Notes: generated from the sequence alone by a model not told the origin. A DNA stretch of 47,224 nt from an uncultured Erysipelotrichaceae bacterium (GCA_947303755.1 CAMYZF010000002.1:1-47224); one strand, 5' to 3'; numbered from the stretch's first letter, positions 15,563 to 23,717 are shown. Made by a program: numbers and translations.

Positions 15563-16711
15563 ATGGATCAACAATTATTTGCTCATTTTATAAATAGATT
15601 CAAACTTAAACCAGAATATGAGGTTAAATCTTCTGGTCGTTTTGAGGTGATTGGAAATCATACAGACCATAATGGTGGGCTTTGCGTTGCCGCTAGTTGT
15701 GATTTGATCATCCATGGCTATTTAACACAATCAAATGACAACCGTATTCTTCTAGTTTCAAAAGGGTATCAAGACGTTGAAATCTGTTTAAGTGATTTAG
15801 AAGCAAAAAAAGAGGAATTAGGAACATCTATTGGTCTTGTTAAAGGCGTTGCTTATTATCTAAATAAACAAGGCTATAAAATCGGTGGATTTGATTTATG
15901 CACAACCTCGACGATATTTAAAGGCGCTGGTGTATCCTCATCGGCTGCTTTTGAATCGATGATTGCCCAAATATTTAATCAACTCTTTAATGGCGGAAAA
16001 ATTGATAAATTAACCTTAGCGAAAGCAGGTCAATTCGCCGAGAATAATTATTTTGGTAAAAAAAGTGGTCTTTTAGACCAATGCGCTATTTCTTATGGAA
16101 ATATTTCCTTCATGGATTTTTCAAAAGAAATCAAAGTTAAGACCTTAGATTTTCCATTTGATGATATGCAATTTGTTATCGTTAATACCGGTGGAAGCCA
16201 CGCTGATTTAAGTGACCTATATTCTTCGATTCCAGTTGGTATGAAAAATGCCGCTAAAAAATTAGGAAAAGAGACGCTGAGCGAACTTAGTTTTGACCAA
16301 TTAAACAAAAATAAAGACAAATTAAGCGAAAAAGAATATAAACTTGCCAAACATTTCTTTAGTGAAAACGAAAGAGTTTTAACTTTGGTTAAAGCGTTAG
16401 AGAATAAGGATAAGAAATCCTTCTTAAAAGCAATTAAAGAATCATTTGTTTCTTCTAGAGATAATTTGGCAAATATGAAAGTAAATAAATACGAAGGTTC
16501 TCCTTTAGAAGCTTGCGATTTAGCTTATAAATTTGTTGGTGATAGCGGTGCCGCTAAAATCAATGGTGGCGGATTCGCTGGATCAATTATCGTTTGTTTG
16601 CCAAGAAGTATGAGCGAAGATTTTGTTGATTTTATGGCAAAAAAATATGGAAGAGGAAATATTTCTTCGGTTAATATCAATCCTCTCTCTCCAGAAGTTA
16701 TTAAATTATGA
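15563..16711 (+). CDS. galK: Galactokinase-family GHMP kinase
   Basis: A 382-residue sugar kinase, the usual GalK length. The N-terminal galactokinase signature is present in variant form (GRFEVIGNHTDHNGG for GRVNLIGEHTDYNGG), followed by the GHMP ATP loop KGAGVSSSAAFE (around residues 117-128) and a C-terminal GDSGAAKINGGGFAGSI motif. Expected to phosphorylate galactose or a related sugar at C1; the Glu-to-Asn and Tyr-to-His changes in the signature leave the substrate open. No Shine-Dalgarno is visible: the ATG follows the hyd terminator by five bases and no -10 box lies close by, so the mode of expression is unclear. Confidence 0.85.
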   Translation: MDQQLFAHFINRFKLKPEYEVKSSGRFEVIGNHTDHNGGLCVAASCDLIIHGYLTQSNDNRILLVSKGYQDVEICLSDLEAKKEELGTSIGLVKGVAYYLNKQGYKIGGFDLCTTSTIFKGAGVSSSAAFESMIAQIFNQLFNGGKIDKLTLAKAGQFAENNYFGKKSGLLDQCAISYGNISFMDFSKEIKVKTLDFPFDDMQFVIVNTGGSHADLSDLYSSIPVGMKNAAKKLGKETLSELSFDQLNKNKDKLSEKEYKLAKHFFSENERVLTLVKALENKDKKSFLKAIKESFVSSRDNLANMKVNKYEGSPLEACDLAYKFVGDSGAAKINGGGFAGSIIVCLPRSMSEDFVDFMAKKYGRGNISSVNINPLSPEVIKL

Positions 16712-16719
16712 TTTATATT

Positions 16720-16739
16720 TACAACATAAGTTGTACAAT
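16720..16739 (+). promoter_or_regulatory. Promoter and palindrome of the 17-codon unit
   Basis: TACAAT -10 (16734-16739) with TTTATA (16712-16717) at a 16-bp spacer. The inverted repeat TACAAC-ATAA-GTTGTA (16720-16735) lies between and over these elements, a typical repressor-site position. Confidence 0.45.
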
Positions 16740-16762
16740 ATAGATACAAAGGAGTAAGGAAT

Positions 16763-16816
16763 ATGAAAATCATTCATCTTACCTTAACCTTATGTAACGA
16801 GATAAAAGTCTCGTAA
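16763..16816 (+). CDS. 17-residue peptide ORF (leader peptide or small protein)
   Basis: ATG to TAA encodes MKIIHLTLTLCNEIKVS. A strong AAAGGAG lies eight bases before the ATG. The last codons form a hairpin with the stop: ACGAGA (16797-16802) and TCTCGT (16809-16814). A strong terminator follows 10 bases later. The arrangement (short leader, Leu/Thr-alternating codons, hairpin, terminator) resembles an attenuator or an independent small gene; I see no clear anti-terminator. Function unknown; not hydrophobic enough for a holin-like toxin. Confidence 0.45.
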   Translation: MKIIHLTLTLCNEIKVS

Positions 16817-16825
16817 ATATAAAGA

Positions 16826-16857
16826 AAGTTGCTATTATTAGCGACTTTTTCTTTTAT
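16826..16857 (+). terminator. Terminator of the 17-codon unit
   Basis: AAGTTGCTA (16826-16834), loop TTAT, TAGCGACTT (16839-16847, one G-U), then TTTCTTTTATT. Confidence 0.85.
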
Positions 16858-16862
16858 TGGGG

Positions 16863-16868
16863 TATAAT
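16863..16868 (+). promoter_or_regulatory. -10 box of a probable leaderless gtrA-like mRNA
   Basis: TATAAT six bases before ATG 16875; the -35 region is weak because it falls in the preceding terminator. Confidence 0.55.
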
Positions 16869-16874
16869 CACTAT

Positions 16875-17405
16875 ATGGCTCAAGTCGATCGATCAAAATC
16901 ACGATGGTGGGAATTGTTCCGCTTCTTAGTATGTGGAGTTGCAGCAGCGTTAAGTGACTATTTAACCGCTCAGCTTATTGTTTTAGCGATGGGAAGCATC
17001 AATTTTATTGTCGTCACAATTGTTTCTACGGCAGTTGGCTTTATTGTGGGAGTAATTGTTAATTATCTTATTTCTACTTATTGGGTCTATCAAAATGTCG
17101 ATAAATCGGTAAACACTAAATCTAAAAGATTTATTATCATGTTTGTCGTTCTTTCTTTTATCGCCATGGCCTTATCGATTGGCACCATGCTTCTTTGCGA
17201 TTTAGTAGTTACAAAAGGTATGGGCATGGCTAGCATTGTTGATACCTCGATTATCTCGCTAATTAAAGACCATGGAATTGGCTTTTTAGGACAAGCAATT
17301 TTTTGGACTTATTTTGTTAGTTTTGTTTTAAAAACACTAGTTGGCCTAGTGTGGAATTATTTCACTCGAAAATACTTTTTGTATAAAGAGCCAAAAGCTA
17401 ATTAA
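16875..17405 (+). CDS. GtrA-like membrane protein
   Basis: A 176-residue protein with four predicted membrane helices and a basic N-terminus. FLVCGVAAALSDY in helix 1, NYLISTYWVY between helices and WNYFTRKYFLY at the end fit the GtrA/DPMS family, which is thought to help move lipid-linked sugars or support surface glycan assembly. I start at ATG 16875; the longer reading from TTG 16857 reads through the TATAAT box. Convergent with a glycosyltransferase 2 gene, and the two stop codons overlap (TTAA at 17402-17405). The pairing suggests a shared surface-glycan role. Confidence 0.85.
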   Translation: MAQVDRSKSRWWELFRFLVCGVAAALSDYLTAQLIVLAMGSINFIVVTIVSTAVGFIVGVIVNYLISTYWVYQNVDKSVNTKSKRFIIMFVVLSFIAMALSIGTMLLCDLVVTKGMGMASIVDTSIISLIKDHGIGFLGQAIFWTYFVSFVLKTLVGLVWNYFTRKYFLYKEPKAN

Positions 17406-18328
17406 AAGCTCTTTATATAATCTTCAATTTCAGGGAATTTTGTGTAGTCAAATTTCCCTTTTGTTTTCAATTCTTTAAGGACTTTTTTGTGCATTTTTAA
17501 AGCCTTAAATCCTCCATATCCGAGGACTTTTCTAGAGATATGTCCGTCGTACCAAAGTGATAGTTTCATTCTAAAGATATTTTTCAAAAATCCCTGCAAA
17601 TATCTATTATCTTCTTGATTATCGATTAAATATCTAATGTAGCAAAAAGCTTGCAAATGATTGATAAAACGGTTTGGGTTTACCCGTTTTGTTTGACTTG
17701 AAGAGTGACTACGATAAACATATAACGCTTTAGAGACAGATTTCACTTTTTTAGCCTTCATAAAAGCATAATAAACGGCGAGAGCATCTTCGAATAAAAC
17801 GCCTTGTTTTTTTACGATTGGAATATGTTCATCGTAAAGGTCTCTTTTGATAATTTTTGTGCATTGAAAACTTCTGATGTATGTATCTTTTAAAAGAGCC
17901 TTGCAAGCGGTTGAAGATTCCATTTCTTTATTTTTCGTAAATGCGTTCTTGGAAATTTTACCTTCTTTGTCGGTTTTGAAAGAACAGTTAACAATATCAA
18001 AGCCTTTTTCGGCTTCTTCAAACATGATTTTTAAGAAATCTTTGTCTACATAATCATCGGAGTCTAAAAAGCAAAGATATTTTCCTTTAGCTTTATTTAC
18101 TGCGATCATTCTAGTTTGTTGAACAGTTTTACTTTCTTTGTTCTCTAAAACTACAAGAGGATAGTTTTTCGCATATTCTTTAGCGATTTCTAAAGTCTTA
18201 TCTGTACTTGGATTAATGTTAATTATTACTTCGTAATCACCTTTAAAAGATTGGTTAAAAACACTATCTAGACATTCGCGTAGATATTTTTCACCATTTT
18301 TAACAGGAATAATTACCGATATATCCAT
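17402..18328 (-). CDS. Family 2 glycosyltransferase
   Basis: A 308-residue cytoplasmic GT-A enzyme. ISVIIPVKNGEKYLRECLDSV opens the fold, the nucleotide-sugar site has NPSTDKTLEIA, and the metal motif is FLDSDDYVD (DxD near residue 91). The C-terminal part is basic with aromatic residues and no membrane helix. Donor and acceptor cannot be read from sequence; transfer of a sugar to a wall polymer or lipid carrier is typical. It starts one base after yggS ends, has no Shine-Dalgarno, and is probably translated by coupling within that two-gene unit. Confidence 0.88.
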   Translation of the reverse strand: MDISVIIPVKNGEKYLRECLDSVFNQSFKGDYEVIININPSTDKTLEIAKEYAKNYPLVVLENKESKTVQQTRMIAVNKAKGKYLCFLDSDDYVDKDFLKIMFEEAEKGFDIVNCSFKTDKEGKISKNAFTKNKEMESSTACKALLKDTYIRSFQCTKIIKRDLYDEHIPIVKKQGVLFEDALAVYYAFMKAKKVKSVSKALYVYRSHSSSQTKRVNPNRFINHLQAFCYIRYLIDNQEDNRYLQGFLKNIFRMKLSLWYDGHISRKVLGYGGFKALKMHKKVLKELKTKGKFDYTKFPEIEDYIKSF

Positions 18329-18329
18329 A

Positions 18330-18962
18330 TTAGTCTAATAATATTCTACCTAATCTAACGTGAGTTGCACCTTCTTCAATCGCTTCGAGATAATCATCGC
18401 TCATTCCCATCGATAAATATGGAAGGGAAATATTGAGTTTCTTTTCCATATCTTCTTTGAGAAGTCTGAGCTTTTTAAATTGCTCCTTAAGAGATTCGTC
18501 TTCAGAGTTTTTAAACGCCATCATCATTAGACCAACAACTTGAACTTTTTTATATTTCAAAACTCCTTTTAAAAAGTTTTCAAGTTCATAATAGGGCACT
18601 CCATTTTTATTTTCTTCTAAATTGATAGAGACTTCGATGAAGGTTTTAAGTGGAGTTTGTCTCTCTTTGTCGATTATTTGAGCGAGCTCCAATGAATCAA
18701 GCGAATGAAGATAATCAATTTTATTGATTACTTTTTTTGCTTTGTTTCGTTGAAGGTGTCCAATGAAATGCCAAATGACATTTTCATTTTTAAGATCTTC
18801 ATATTTGATTAAGAAGTCACTAACTCTATTTTCTCCAAAGTTATTTACGCCTGCTTTTAAAAAATCCAGCATCTGTTTGCTATCAAGATATTTTGTAGCA
18901 GCAACTAAAGTTACATTCTTTGGAAGAGTGTTAACAAAATCCTTAATGTCTTTACGAACCAT
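18330..18962 (-). CDS. yggS: YggS/YlmE-type PLP-binding protein
   Basis: A 210-residue TIM-barrel protein that binds pyridoxal phosphate and keeps vitamin B6 and amino-acid pools balanced; no enzyme activity is known for the family. Motifs: VAATKY with the PLP Lys, NNFGENRV, WHFIGHLQRNK, and the phosphate-binding end SMGMSDDYLEAIEEGATHVRLGR. Slightly shorter than the usual ~230 residues at the N-terminus. TAGAAT lies six bases before the ATG on the minus strand (18974-18969) and there is no Shine-Dalgarno, so the mRNA is probably leaderless. Confidence 0.94.
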   Translation of the reverse strand: MVRKDIKDFVNTLPKNVTLVAATKYLDSKQMLDFLKAGVNNFGENRVSDFLIKYEDLKNENVIWHFIGHLQRNKAKKVINKIDYLHSLDSLELAQIIDKERQTPLKTFIEVSINLEENKNGVPYYELENFLKGVLKYKKVQVVGLMMMAFKNSEDESLKEQFKKLRLLKEDMEKKLNISLPYLSMGMSDDYLEAIEEGATHVRLGRILLD

Positions 18963-18968
18963 GCTTAT

Positions 18969-18974
18969 ATTCTA
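18969..18974 (-). promoter_or_regulatory. -10 box of a probable leaderless yggS mRNA
   Basis: TAGAAT on the minus strand, six bases before the ATG; TTTCAA at a 17-bp spacer is a modest -35. Confidence 0.55.
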
Positions 18975-18981
18975 ATGTTTG

Positions 18982-18999
18982 CATTTCATAATTGAAATG
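18982..18999. promoter_or_regulatory. Palindrome between divergent yggS and flavodoxin promoters
   Basis: CATTTCA-TAAT-TGAAATG, 7-bp perfect arms. It overlaps the -35 region of both divergent promoters, so one regulator could control both. No family assigned. Confidence 0.5.
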
Positions 19000-19013
19000 A
19001 TTTATTGTATAAT
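18985..19013 (+). promoter_or_regulatory. Promoter of the flavodoxin-flavodiiron operon
   Basis: TTCATA (18985-18990), 17-bp spacer, TATAAT (19008-19013), then AAAGGAGGA before ATG 19040. Confidence 0.6.
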
Positions 19014-19039
19014 TTTTAATTATTAAAGGAGGAACAAAT

Positions 19040-19546
19040 ATGTCTATTCTCATAGCTTATTTTTCTAAAGATGGTGGTAACTCTGTTGATGGTGTCACCA
19101 AGAATCTTGAAAAAGGAAATACCGAAATCGTTGCGGAAAAAATCGCTAAGCTCACTGGAGGAGAACTTTATCCTCTTATTCCAGTTGAGCCATATTCTAG
19201 TAACTACTTAGTTACAAGTGCTCGCGCTAAGAAAGAAGCCGATGAAGGAGCGTTCCCAGCGATTGCAAATCTTAAAAAATCTCTTGATGAATACGATGTC
19301 ATCTATTTAGGATTCCCAAACTGGTATAGAAGTTATCCTCGTATCATTGCGACTTTCTTAAAATCATATGATTTTACAGGTAAAGTTATTAAACCATTCT
19401 GCACTAATGAAGAAGGCGCATTTGGTATTGGTGAACTTGAATTAAGAGCAACCTTAAAAACCGCTCAATTAAAGGAAGGATTCGCTGTTAAAGGAAGCGA
19501 AGCAGATCAGTGCGATTTAGAACTATCTGCTTGGGTGAATAAATAA
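19040..19546 (+). CDS. Flavodoxin-like protein
   Basis: A 168-residue flavodoxin-fold protein. It begins ILIAYFSKDG, the family's phosphate-loop strand, followed by an unusual 14-residue insertion rich in Gly/Asn; YDVIYLGFPNWYRSYPRI is the FMN-isoalloxazine loop, and FCTNEEGAFG the later loop. It probably carries electrons at low potential, here perhaps for the flavodiiron protein whose start codon overlaps its stop by one base. AAAGGAGGA supports the start. Confidence 0.88.
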   Translation: MSILIAYFSKDGGNSVDGVTKNLEKGNTEIVAEKIAKLTGGELYPLIPVEPYSSNYLVTSARAKKEADEGAFPAIANLKKSLDEYDVIYLGFPNWYRSYPRIIATFLKSYDFTGKVIKPFCTNEEGAFGIGELELRATLKTAQLKEGFAVKGSEADQCDLELSAWVNK

Positions 19547-20841
19547 TGAGAAAGATTGCTGAAAACTTTTACTATGTTGGTGTCAGCGACACTAAGTTAG
19601 ATTTATTTGAAGGCCAATATGAAGTTCCAAACGGAATGGCCTATAACTCCTATATTATTGATGATGAAAAGATTGCTGTCTTTGACAGTGTCGATAAAGT
19701 TTGTTTTGATGAATGGATCAAAAATATTAAAGAAGTATTAGGTGATAAGAAGCCTGATTATCTAATCATTCATCATATGGAACCAGATCATTCTGCGAAT
19801 ATCATGAAATTTTTGGAAGTCTATCCAAATGTAACTTTGGTTTCCTCGTTTTTAGCATTTAAGATGCTTGATCAATTCTTCCATAAACCAGTCGCAAACA
19901 AAGTGGTGGTCAATGAAGGCGATAAATTATCCCTTGGTAAACATGAATTAACATTCTTGACCGCTCCAATGGTTCACTGGCCAGAAGTTATCGTTTCATA
20001 CGAAAAAGAAACCAAAACTTTATTCTCTGCTGATGGCTTTGGCAAATTTGGCGCATTTGACTTTAAAGAAGACTGGGCTTGCGAAGCAAGAAGATACTAT
20101 TTTGGTATCGTTGGTAAGTTTGGTGTTCAAGTCCAAGCCTTACTTAAAAAAGCAGCCGGTTTGGATATTCAAAGAATTTGTCCATTACACGGCCCAATTC
20201 TTGATAAGGATTTAGGTTATTATCTTAACCTTTATGATATCTGGTCTAAATATGAACCAGAAGCTGAAGGCGTCGCTATTTTCTATACCTCCGTTTACGG
20301 ACACACCAAAGAAGCCGTTGATGAATTAGAAAAAGAACTCAAAGCTCAAGGTGCGAAGAAAGTTGTTAGATTCGACCTCGCTAGAGATAGTGAGTCCGAA
20401 GCCGTCGAAGACGCATTTAAATATGGAAAGATTGTTTTTGCAACCACAACTTACAGCATGTCGATCTTTCCGTTTATGAATAATTTCCTTAATCATTTAA
20501 TCGAACATAATTATCAAAATAGAGATGTCGCGATCATTGAGAATGGTAGTTGGGCACCTAATGTTGAGAAAGTAATTAAGGAAAAATTTAAAGATTCCAA
20601 AGACATTCGCTTCGTTAGTCCAACAGTGAAAATCCTCTCTTCTTTAAGCGATGAAAACCGTAAACAAATTAAAGAAGTCGCATCTGCATTACTCGGAAAA
20701 AGTGAGCAAATAGAAGAGGTTGAAACTGGTAAATGGGCTTGCAAAATTTGTGGCTATGTTTATGAAGGAAATGAACTACCAAAAGACTTCAAATGTCCAA
20801 TTTGTAAGCATCCAGCAAGCGATTTTTCGAAAATTGAATAA
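19546..20841 (+). CDS. Flavodiiron protein with C-terminal rubredoxin
   Basis: A 431-residue cytoplasmic O2 and/or NO reductase. Residues 1-250 are a metallo-beta-lactamase-like diiron domain: HHMEPDHSAN (three to four ligands), MVHWPEV, SADGFGKFG and CPLHGP supply the Fe ligands. Residues 255-395 are a flavodoxin domain (FYTSVYGHTKEAV). Residues 397-431 are rubredoxin: CKICGYVYEG and CPICKHP give four Cys. The fused rubredoxin places it with flavorubredoxin-like proteins and makes it able to take electrons directly from an NADH:rubredoxin reductase. Protects the oxygen-sensitive hydrogenase (inference). Confidence 0.95.
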   Translation: MRKIAENFYYVGVSDTKLDLFEGQYEVPNGMAYNSYIIDDEKIAVFDSVDKVCFDEWIKNIKEVLGDKKPDYLIIHHMEPDHSANIMKFLEVYPNVTLVSSFLAFKMLDQFFHKPVANKVVVNEGDKLSLGKHELTFLTAPMVHWPEVIVSYEKETKTLFSADGFGKFGAFDFKEDWACEARRYYFGIVGKFGVQVQALLKKAAGLDIQRICPLHGPILDKDLGYYLNLYDIWSKYEPEAEGVAIFYTSVYGHTKEAVDELEKELKAQGAKKVVRFDLARDSESEAVEDAFKYGKIVFATTTYSMSIFPFMNNFLNHLIEHNYQNRDVAIIENGSWAPNVEKVIKEKFKDSKDIRFVSPTVKILSSLSDENRKQIKEVASALLGKSEQIEEVETGKWACKICGYVYEGNELPKDFKCPICKHPASDFSKIE

Positions 20842-20851
20842 CCTTGTTGTT

Positions 20852-20893
20852 CTCAAATTATTTTTAAAATAAAAGTGAAAATATTTGAGTTTT
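20852..20893 (+). terminator. Probable terminator after the flavodiiron gene
   Basis: CTCAAATTATTTT (20852-20864) pairs with AAAATATTTGAG (20878-20889) with one bulge; only a short T4 follows. Confidence 0.5.
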
Positions 20894-20947
20894 GCAGGGA
20901 TTTTAGAAAGGCAAATTATCTTTTTGTAAAAAAGGGAGAAAAAAAGT

Positions 20948-20976
20948 TTGCTTTTTCTTATATAAGAATTTATTAT
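20948..20976 (+). promoter_or_regulatory. Promoter with palindromic spacer before the SHOCT gene
   Basis: TTGCTT (20948-20953), 17-bp spacer, TATTAT (20971-20976). The spacer contains the perfect 14-bp palindrome TTCTTATATAAGAA (20955-20968), a candidate repressor site. Confidence 0.5.
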
Positions 20977-21002
20977 TTGTATCAGGAAAGGAGTTAGTTT
21001 AA

Positions 21003-21461
21003 ATGAAAGCATTATACGTTTTCCACAGAATTTTCCATTATTTGAAGGTCTGGGATTTCATCGCCGCTCTTGGTGTTTTAGCATTTGCTCTCTTTAGTTT
21101 TGCTGCTTCAGGCGCAGCTGCATATGCAGAAGACTTTGCAGATGTTCTTGCTGCAAACGAACAAACAGCTGAAGAATACTTTGCAGCAATGTTCTCACAA
21201 CTTAACTTATTTGCTTTAGTTGCACTTGCTTTAGTTGCTCTTGGTGTCTTCCACTTTGCGTTTGCTCACATCTTCAAGATGGCTTACAAAAACGCACGCA
21301 AACACGCATGTGAATGCGAATGCTGTGAAAAAGCACCAGCCTCTGACCTCGATGCTCAAGTCGAAGAAGTCATGAGATGGAAAAACCTTTATGTCGAAGG
21401 TATCATTACCGAACGCGAGTTCATTGACAAACGTAATGAAATCTTACGCATTGCTAAATAA
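21003..21461 (+). CDS. Small membrane protein with SHOCT-like tail
   Basis: A 152-residue protein with two membrane helices (about 17-40 and 67-92) separated by an acidic outer loop. A cytoplasmic CECECCEK cluster follows, then a C-terminal SHOCT-like segment (WKNLYVEGIITEREFIDKRNEIL). SHOCT domains are short dimerising tails of unclear function. The Cys cluster resembles that of the FeoB-associated peptide at 3983-4177. AGGAAAGGAG before the ATG fixes the start. Single-gene unit; role unknown. Confidence 0.75.
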   Translation: MKALYVFHRIFHYLKVWDFIAALGVLAFALFSFAASGAAAYAEDFADVLAANEQTAEEYFAAMFSQLNLFALVALALVALGVFHFAFAHIFKMAYKNARKHACECECCEKAPASDLDAQVEEVMRWKNLYVEGIITEREFIDKRNEILRIAK

Positions 21462-21482
21462 GGTTCAGTTTAACTAACTAAG

Positions 21483-21509
21483 AAGTCCTTTCTCGCGAGG
21501 GGACTTTTT
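21483..21509 (+). terminator. Terminator of the SHOCT gene
   Basis: AAGTCC (21483-21488) with GGACTT (21501-21506), closed by a TTTC/GAGG inner helix with G-U pairs, then T-run. Confidence 0.8.
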
Positions 21510-21519
21510 ATTTTAAAAG

Positions 21520-21554
21520 AAAAGGAGTTGAATAGAATTCAAACAACTCCTTTT
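21520..21554. terminator. Bidirectional terminator between SHOCT gene and clpB
   Basis: AAAAGGAGTTG (21520-21530) and CAACTCCTTTT (21544-21554) with a 13-nt loop. T-runs follow on both strands; on the minus strand it ends clpB. Confidence 0.85.
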
Positions 21555-21558
21555 TTGT

Positions 21559-23673
21559 TTAGATAGCTTTGATAATTACTTTGCCATCATAATCGACAAG
21601 ATATTTATGTTTGGTATCAACTTTACCTTCTATAATCTCTTGAGCGATTATGGTTTCAACTTCATTAGAGATAAATCTCTTTAATGGTCTAGCTCCAAAT
21701 TCAAACGAGAATGAGGAATCAAGAATCCATTTTTTGAGCTTCTCCGAGAATTCGAATGAAAAGTAATTTTCTTTTAGACGATCATTTAAGATGTTAAGTA
21801 ACTTTGTGACAATCTTGAATTGGACTTCTTTTCCTAAAGGTTTGAAATATACTATTTCATCGATACGATTTAGGAATTCTGGTCTAAAGTGAGTACGGAG
21901 CAACTTCTCAACACTTTCTTGCTTGTTCTCAAGAAGAAGATCAGAACCTAGGTTAGAGGTCATGATGATAATCGTGTTCTTGAAGTCAACAACTCGACCT
22001 TGTGAATCGGTTAAGCGACCATCATCAAGGATTTGAAGGAGAAGATTAAATACTTCTGGATGTGCTTTTTCGATTTCATCGAATAAGACGATGGAGTAGG
22101 GGTTTCTTCTCACTTTTTCAGTTAATTGACCGCCTTCTTCATAACCAACATATCCTGGTGGCGCGCCAATGAGTCGAGATGTGGAGTATTTCTCCATATA
22201 TTCAGACATATCGATTCTGACCATGTGCGATTCAGAATCAAATAATGATTCTGCTAGCGCCCTTGCAACTTCGGTTTTACCAACACCAGTTGGGCCTAAG
22301 AAGAGAAAACTACCAATCGGTTTGTTTTGATCTTTAATACCTGCTCTTTGACGAATGATGGCATCCGAGACAAGCTTAATAGCTTCGTCTTGACCAATAA
22401 CCCTCTTTTCTAGAGTGTTTTTAAGATGTAAAACCTTTTCTTTTTCACCTTCCGCAATCTTATTTAATGGAATATTCGTGAGTTTTGAGACGATTTTTGC
22501 AATATCATTCTCAGTTACAACCTCACTTAAAATTCGGTCAACATTCTTATTTTGTTCAAGATTTGCTAGCTCTTTTTCAGCTTCAGGGATCTTTTTATAC
22601 TGCAGTTCACTAGCAACTTTGTAATTAGCTTCCACAAAAGCATTTGATAAGTCATTACGAAGTTTATCTAATTGAACTTTTAACTCTTTAGCGCGATTAA
22701 TATCGGTTTTTTCTTTCTCCCAACGCTCATTAAGAGAATTCTGTTCTTTTTTAGCTTCTTCGAGATTTTCTTTTACTTTTTCTAATCTTTTCTTAGAAGC
22801 ATCATCTTTTTCTTTCTCTAAAGCGACCTTTTCAATTTCAAGAAGTTTGATCTTACGATTGATTTCATCAAGTTCAGTAGGAGTGGATTCGATTTCCACG
22901 CGAATTGAGGCACAAGCTTCATCGATTAAATCGATAGCCTTGTCTGGAAGAAATCTAGATGTAATGTAACGGTTAGATAGGGTGACCGCTGCGACGATCG
23001 CGTTATCAGTGATTTTAACACCATGATGGGATTCGAACTTCTCTTTAAGACCTCTTAAGATACTTAAAGTATCTTCAACTGTTGGTTCGTTAACCATTAC
23101 AGGTTGGAATCTTCTTTCGAGCGCGCGATCCTTTTCAATATATTGTCTATATTCATTTAGCGTAGTGGCGCCGATACAATCGATTTCACCTCTAGCAAGC
23201 ATTGGTTTAAGCATATTTGAGGCGTCTAGTGCGCCATCGCTTCGACCTGCTCCAACGATAAGATGAATTTCATCGATGAAAAGAATAATCTTTCCTTCGG
23301 AATCTTTGATCTTATTTAAAACGGCTTTAAGTCTTTCTTCGAACTCTCCACGATATTTAGCACCTGCAACAAGCGCGCCCATATCGAGTTCGTAGATTGT
23401 TTTTCCTTTTAAGGAAGTAGGGACGTCATCTTGAACAATTCTTTGAGCTAAACCTTCAAGAATTGCGGTTTTACCAACGCCTGGCTCGCCAATTAAAATG
23501 ACATTGTTTTTATTTTTACGTGCAAGAATCTCGATAATCTTACGAATTTCGTTATCTCGACCAATGACTGGATCAATTTTTCCGTCTTTGGCTTGCTTGG
23601 TGATATCTCGGCCAAACTTTTCGAGGATGTTCTCATCGTTTTGATAATCTTGCATACCATCCATATTATCCAT
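21559..23673 (-). CDS. clpB: ClpB disaggregase lacking the N-terminal domain
   Basis: A 704-residue hexameric AAA+ chaperone that extracts proteins from aggregates with DnaK. NBD1 has Walker A GEPGVGKT and Walker B ILFIDEIH; a long coiled-coil middle domain (about residues 265-380, Glu/Lys rich) marks it as ClpB rather than ClpC; NBD2 has GPTGVGKT and IVLFDEIE. The pore loops include KYRGEFEER and GYVGYEEGG. The Clp_N repeat domain (~150 residues) is missing, as in mycoplasma ClpB. An AGGAGG precedes the ATG and two CIRCE elements overlap and flank the promoter, so it belongs to the HrcA regulon. Confidence 0.95.
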   Translation of the reverse strand: MDNMDGMQDYQNDENILEKFGRDITKQAKDGKIDPVIGRDNEIRKIIEILARKNKNNVILIGEPGVGKTAILEGLAQRIVQDDVPTSLKGKTIYELDMGALVAGAKYRGEFEERLKAVLNKIKDSEGKIILFIDEIHLIVGAGRSDGALDASNMLKPMLARGEIDCIGATTLNEYRQYIEKDRALERRFQPVMVNEPTVEDTLSILRGLKEKFESHHGVKITDNAIVAAVTLSNRYITSRFLPDKAIDLIDEACASIRVEIESTPTELDEINRKIKLLEIEKVALEKEKDDASKKRLEKVKENLEEAKKEQNSLNERWEKEKTDINRAKELKVQLDKLRNDLSNAFVEANYKVASELQYKKIPEAEKELANLEQNKNVDRILSEVVTENDIAKIVSKLTNIPLNKIAEGEKEKVLHLKNTLEKRVIGQDEAIKLVSDAIIRQRAGIKDQNKPIGSFLFLGPTGVGKTEVARALAESLFDSESHMVRIDMSEYMEKYSTSRLIGAPPGYVGYEEGGQLTEKVRRNPYSIVLFDEIEKAHPEVFNLLLQILDDGRLTDSQGRVVDFKNTIIIMTSNLGSDLLLENKQESVEKLLRTHFRPEFLNRIDEIVYFKPLGKEVQFKIVTKLLNILNDRLKENYFSFEFSEKLKKWILDSSFSFEFGARPLKRFISNEVETIIAQEIIEGKVDTKHKYLVDYDGKVIIKAI

Positions 23674-23690
23674 AATATATTACCTCCTTT

Positions 23691-23717
23691 TTGGCACTCT
23701 TACACTTTGAGTGCTAA
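23691..23717. promoter_or_regulatory. CIRCE element 1 of clpB
   Basis: TTGGCACTC-N9-GAGTGCTAA, one mismatch from the CIRCE consensus TTAGCACTC-N9-GAGTGCTAA. It lies just downstream of the clpB -10 box. Confidence 0.95.

Noticed and set aside
16857..16874. TTG start giving a longer GtrA-like protein
   Set aside because: The extension reads through TATAAT at 16863-16868; ATG 16875 is better.
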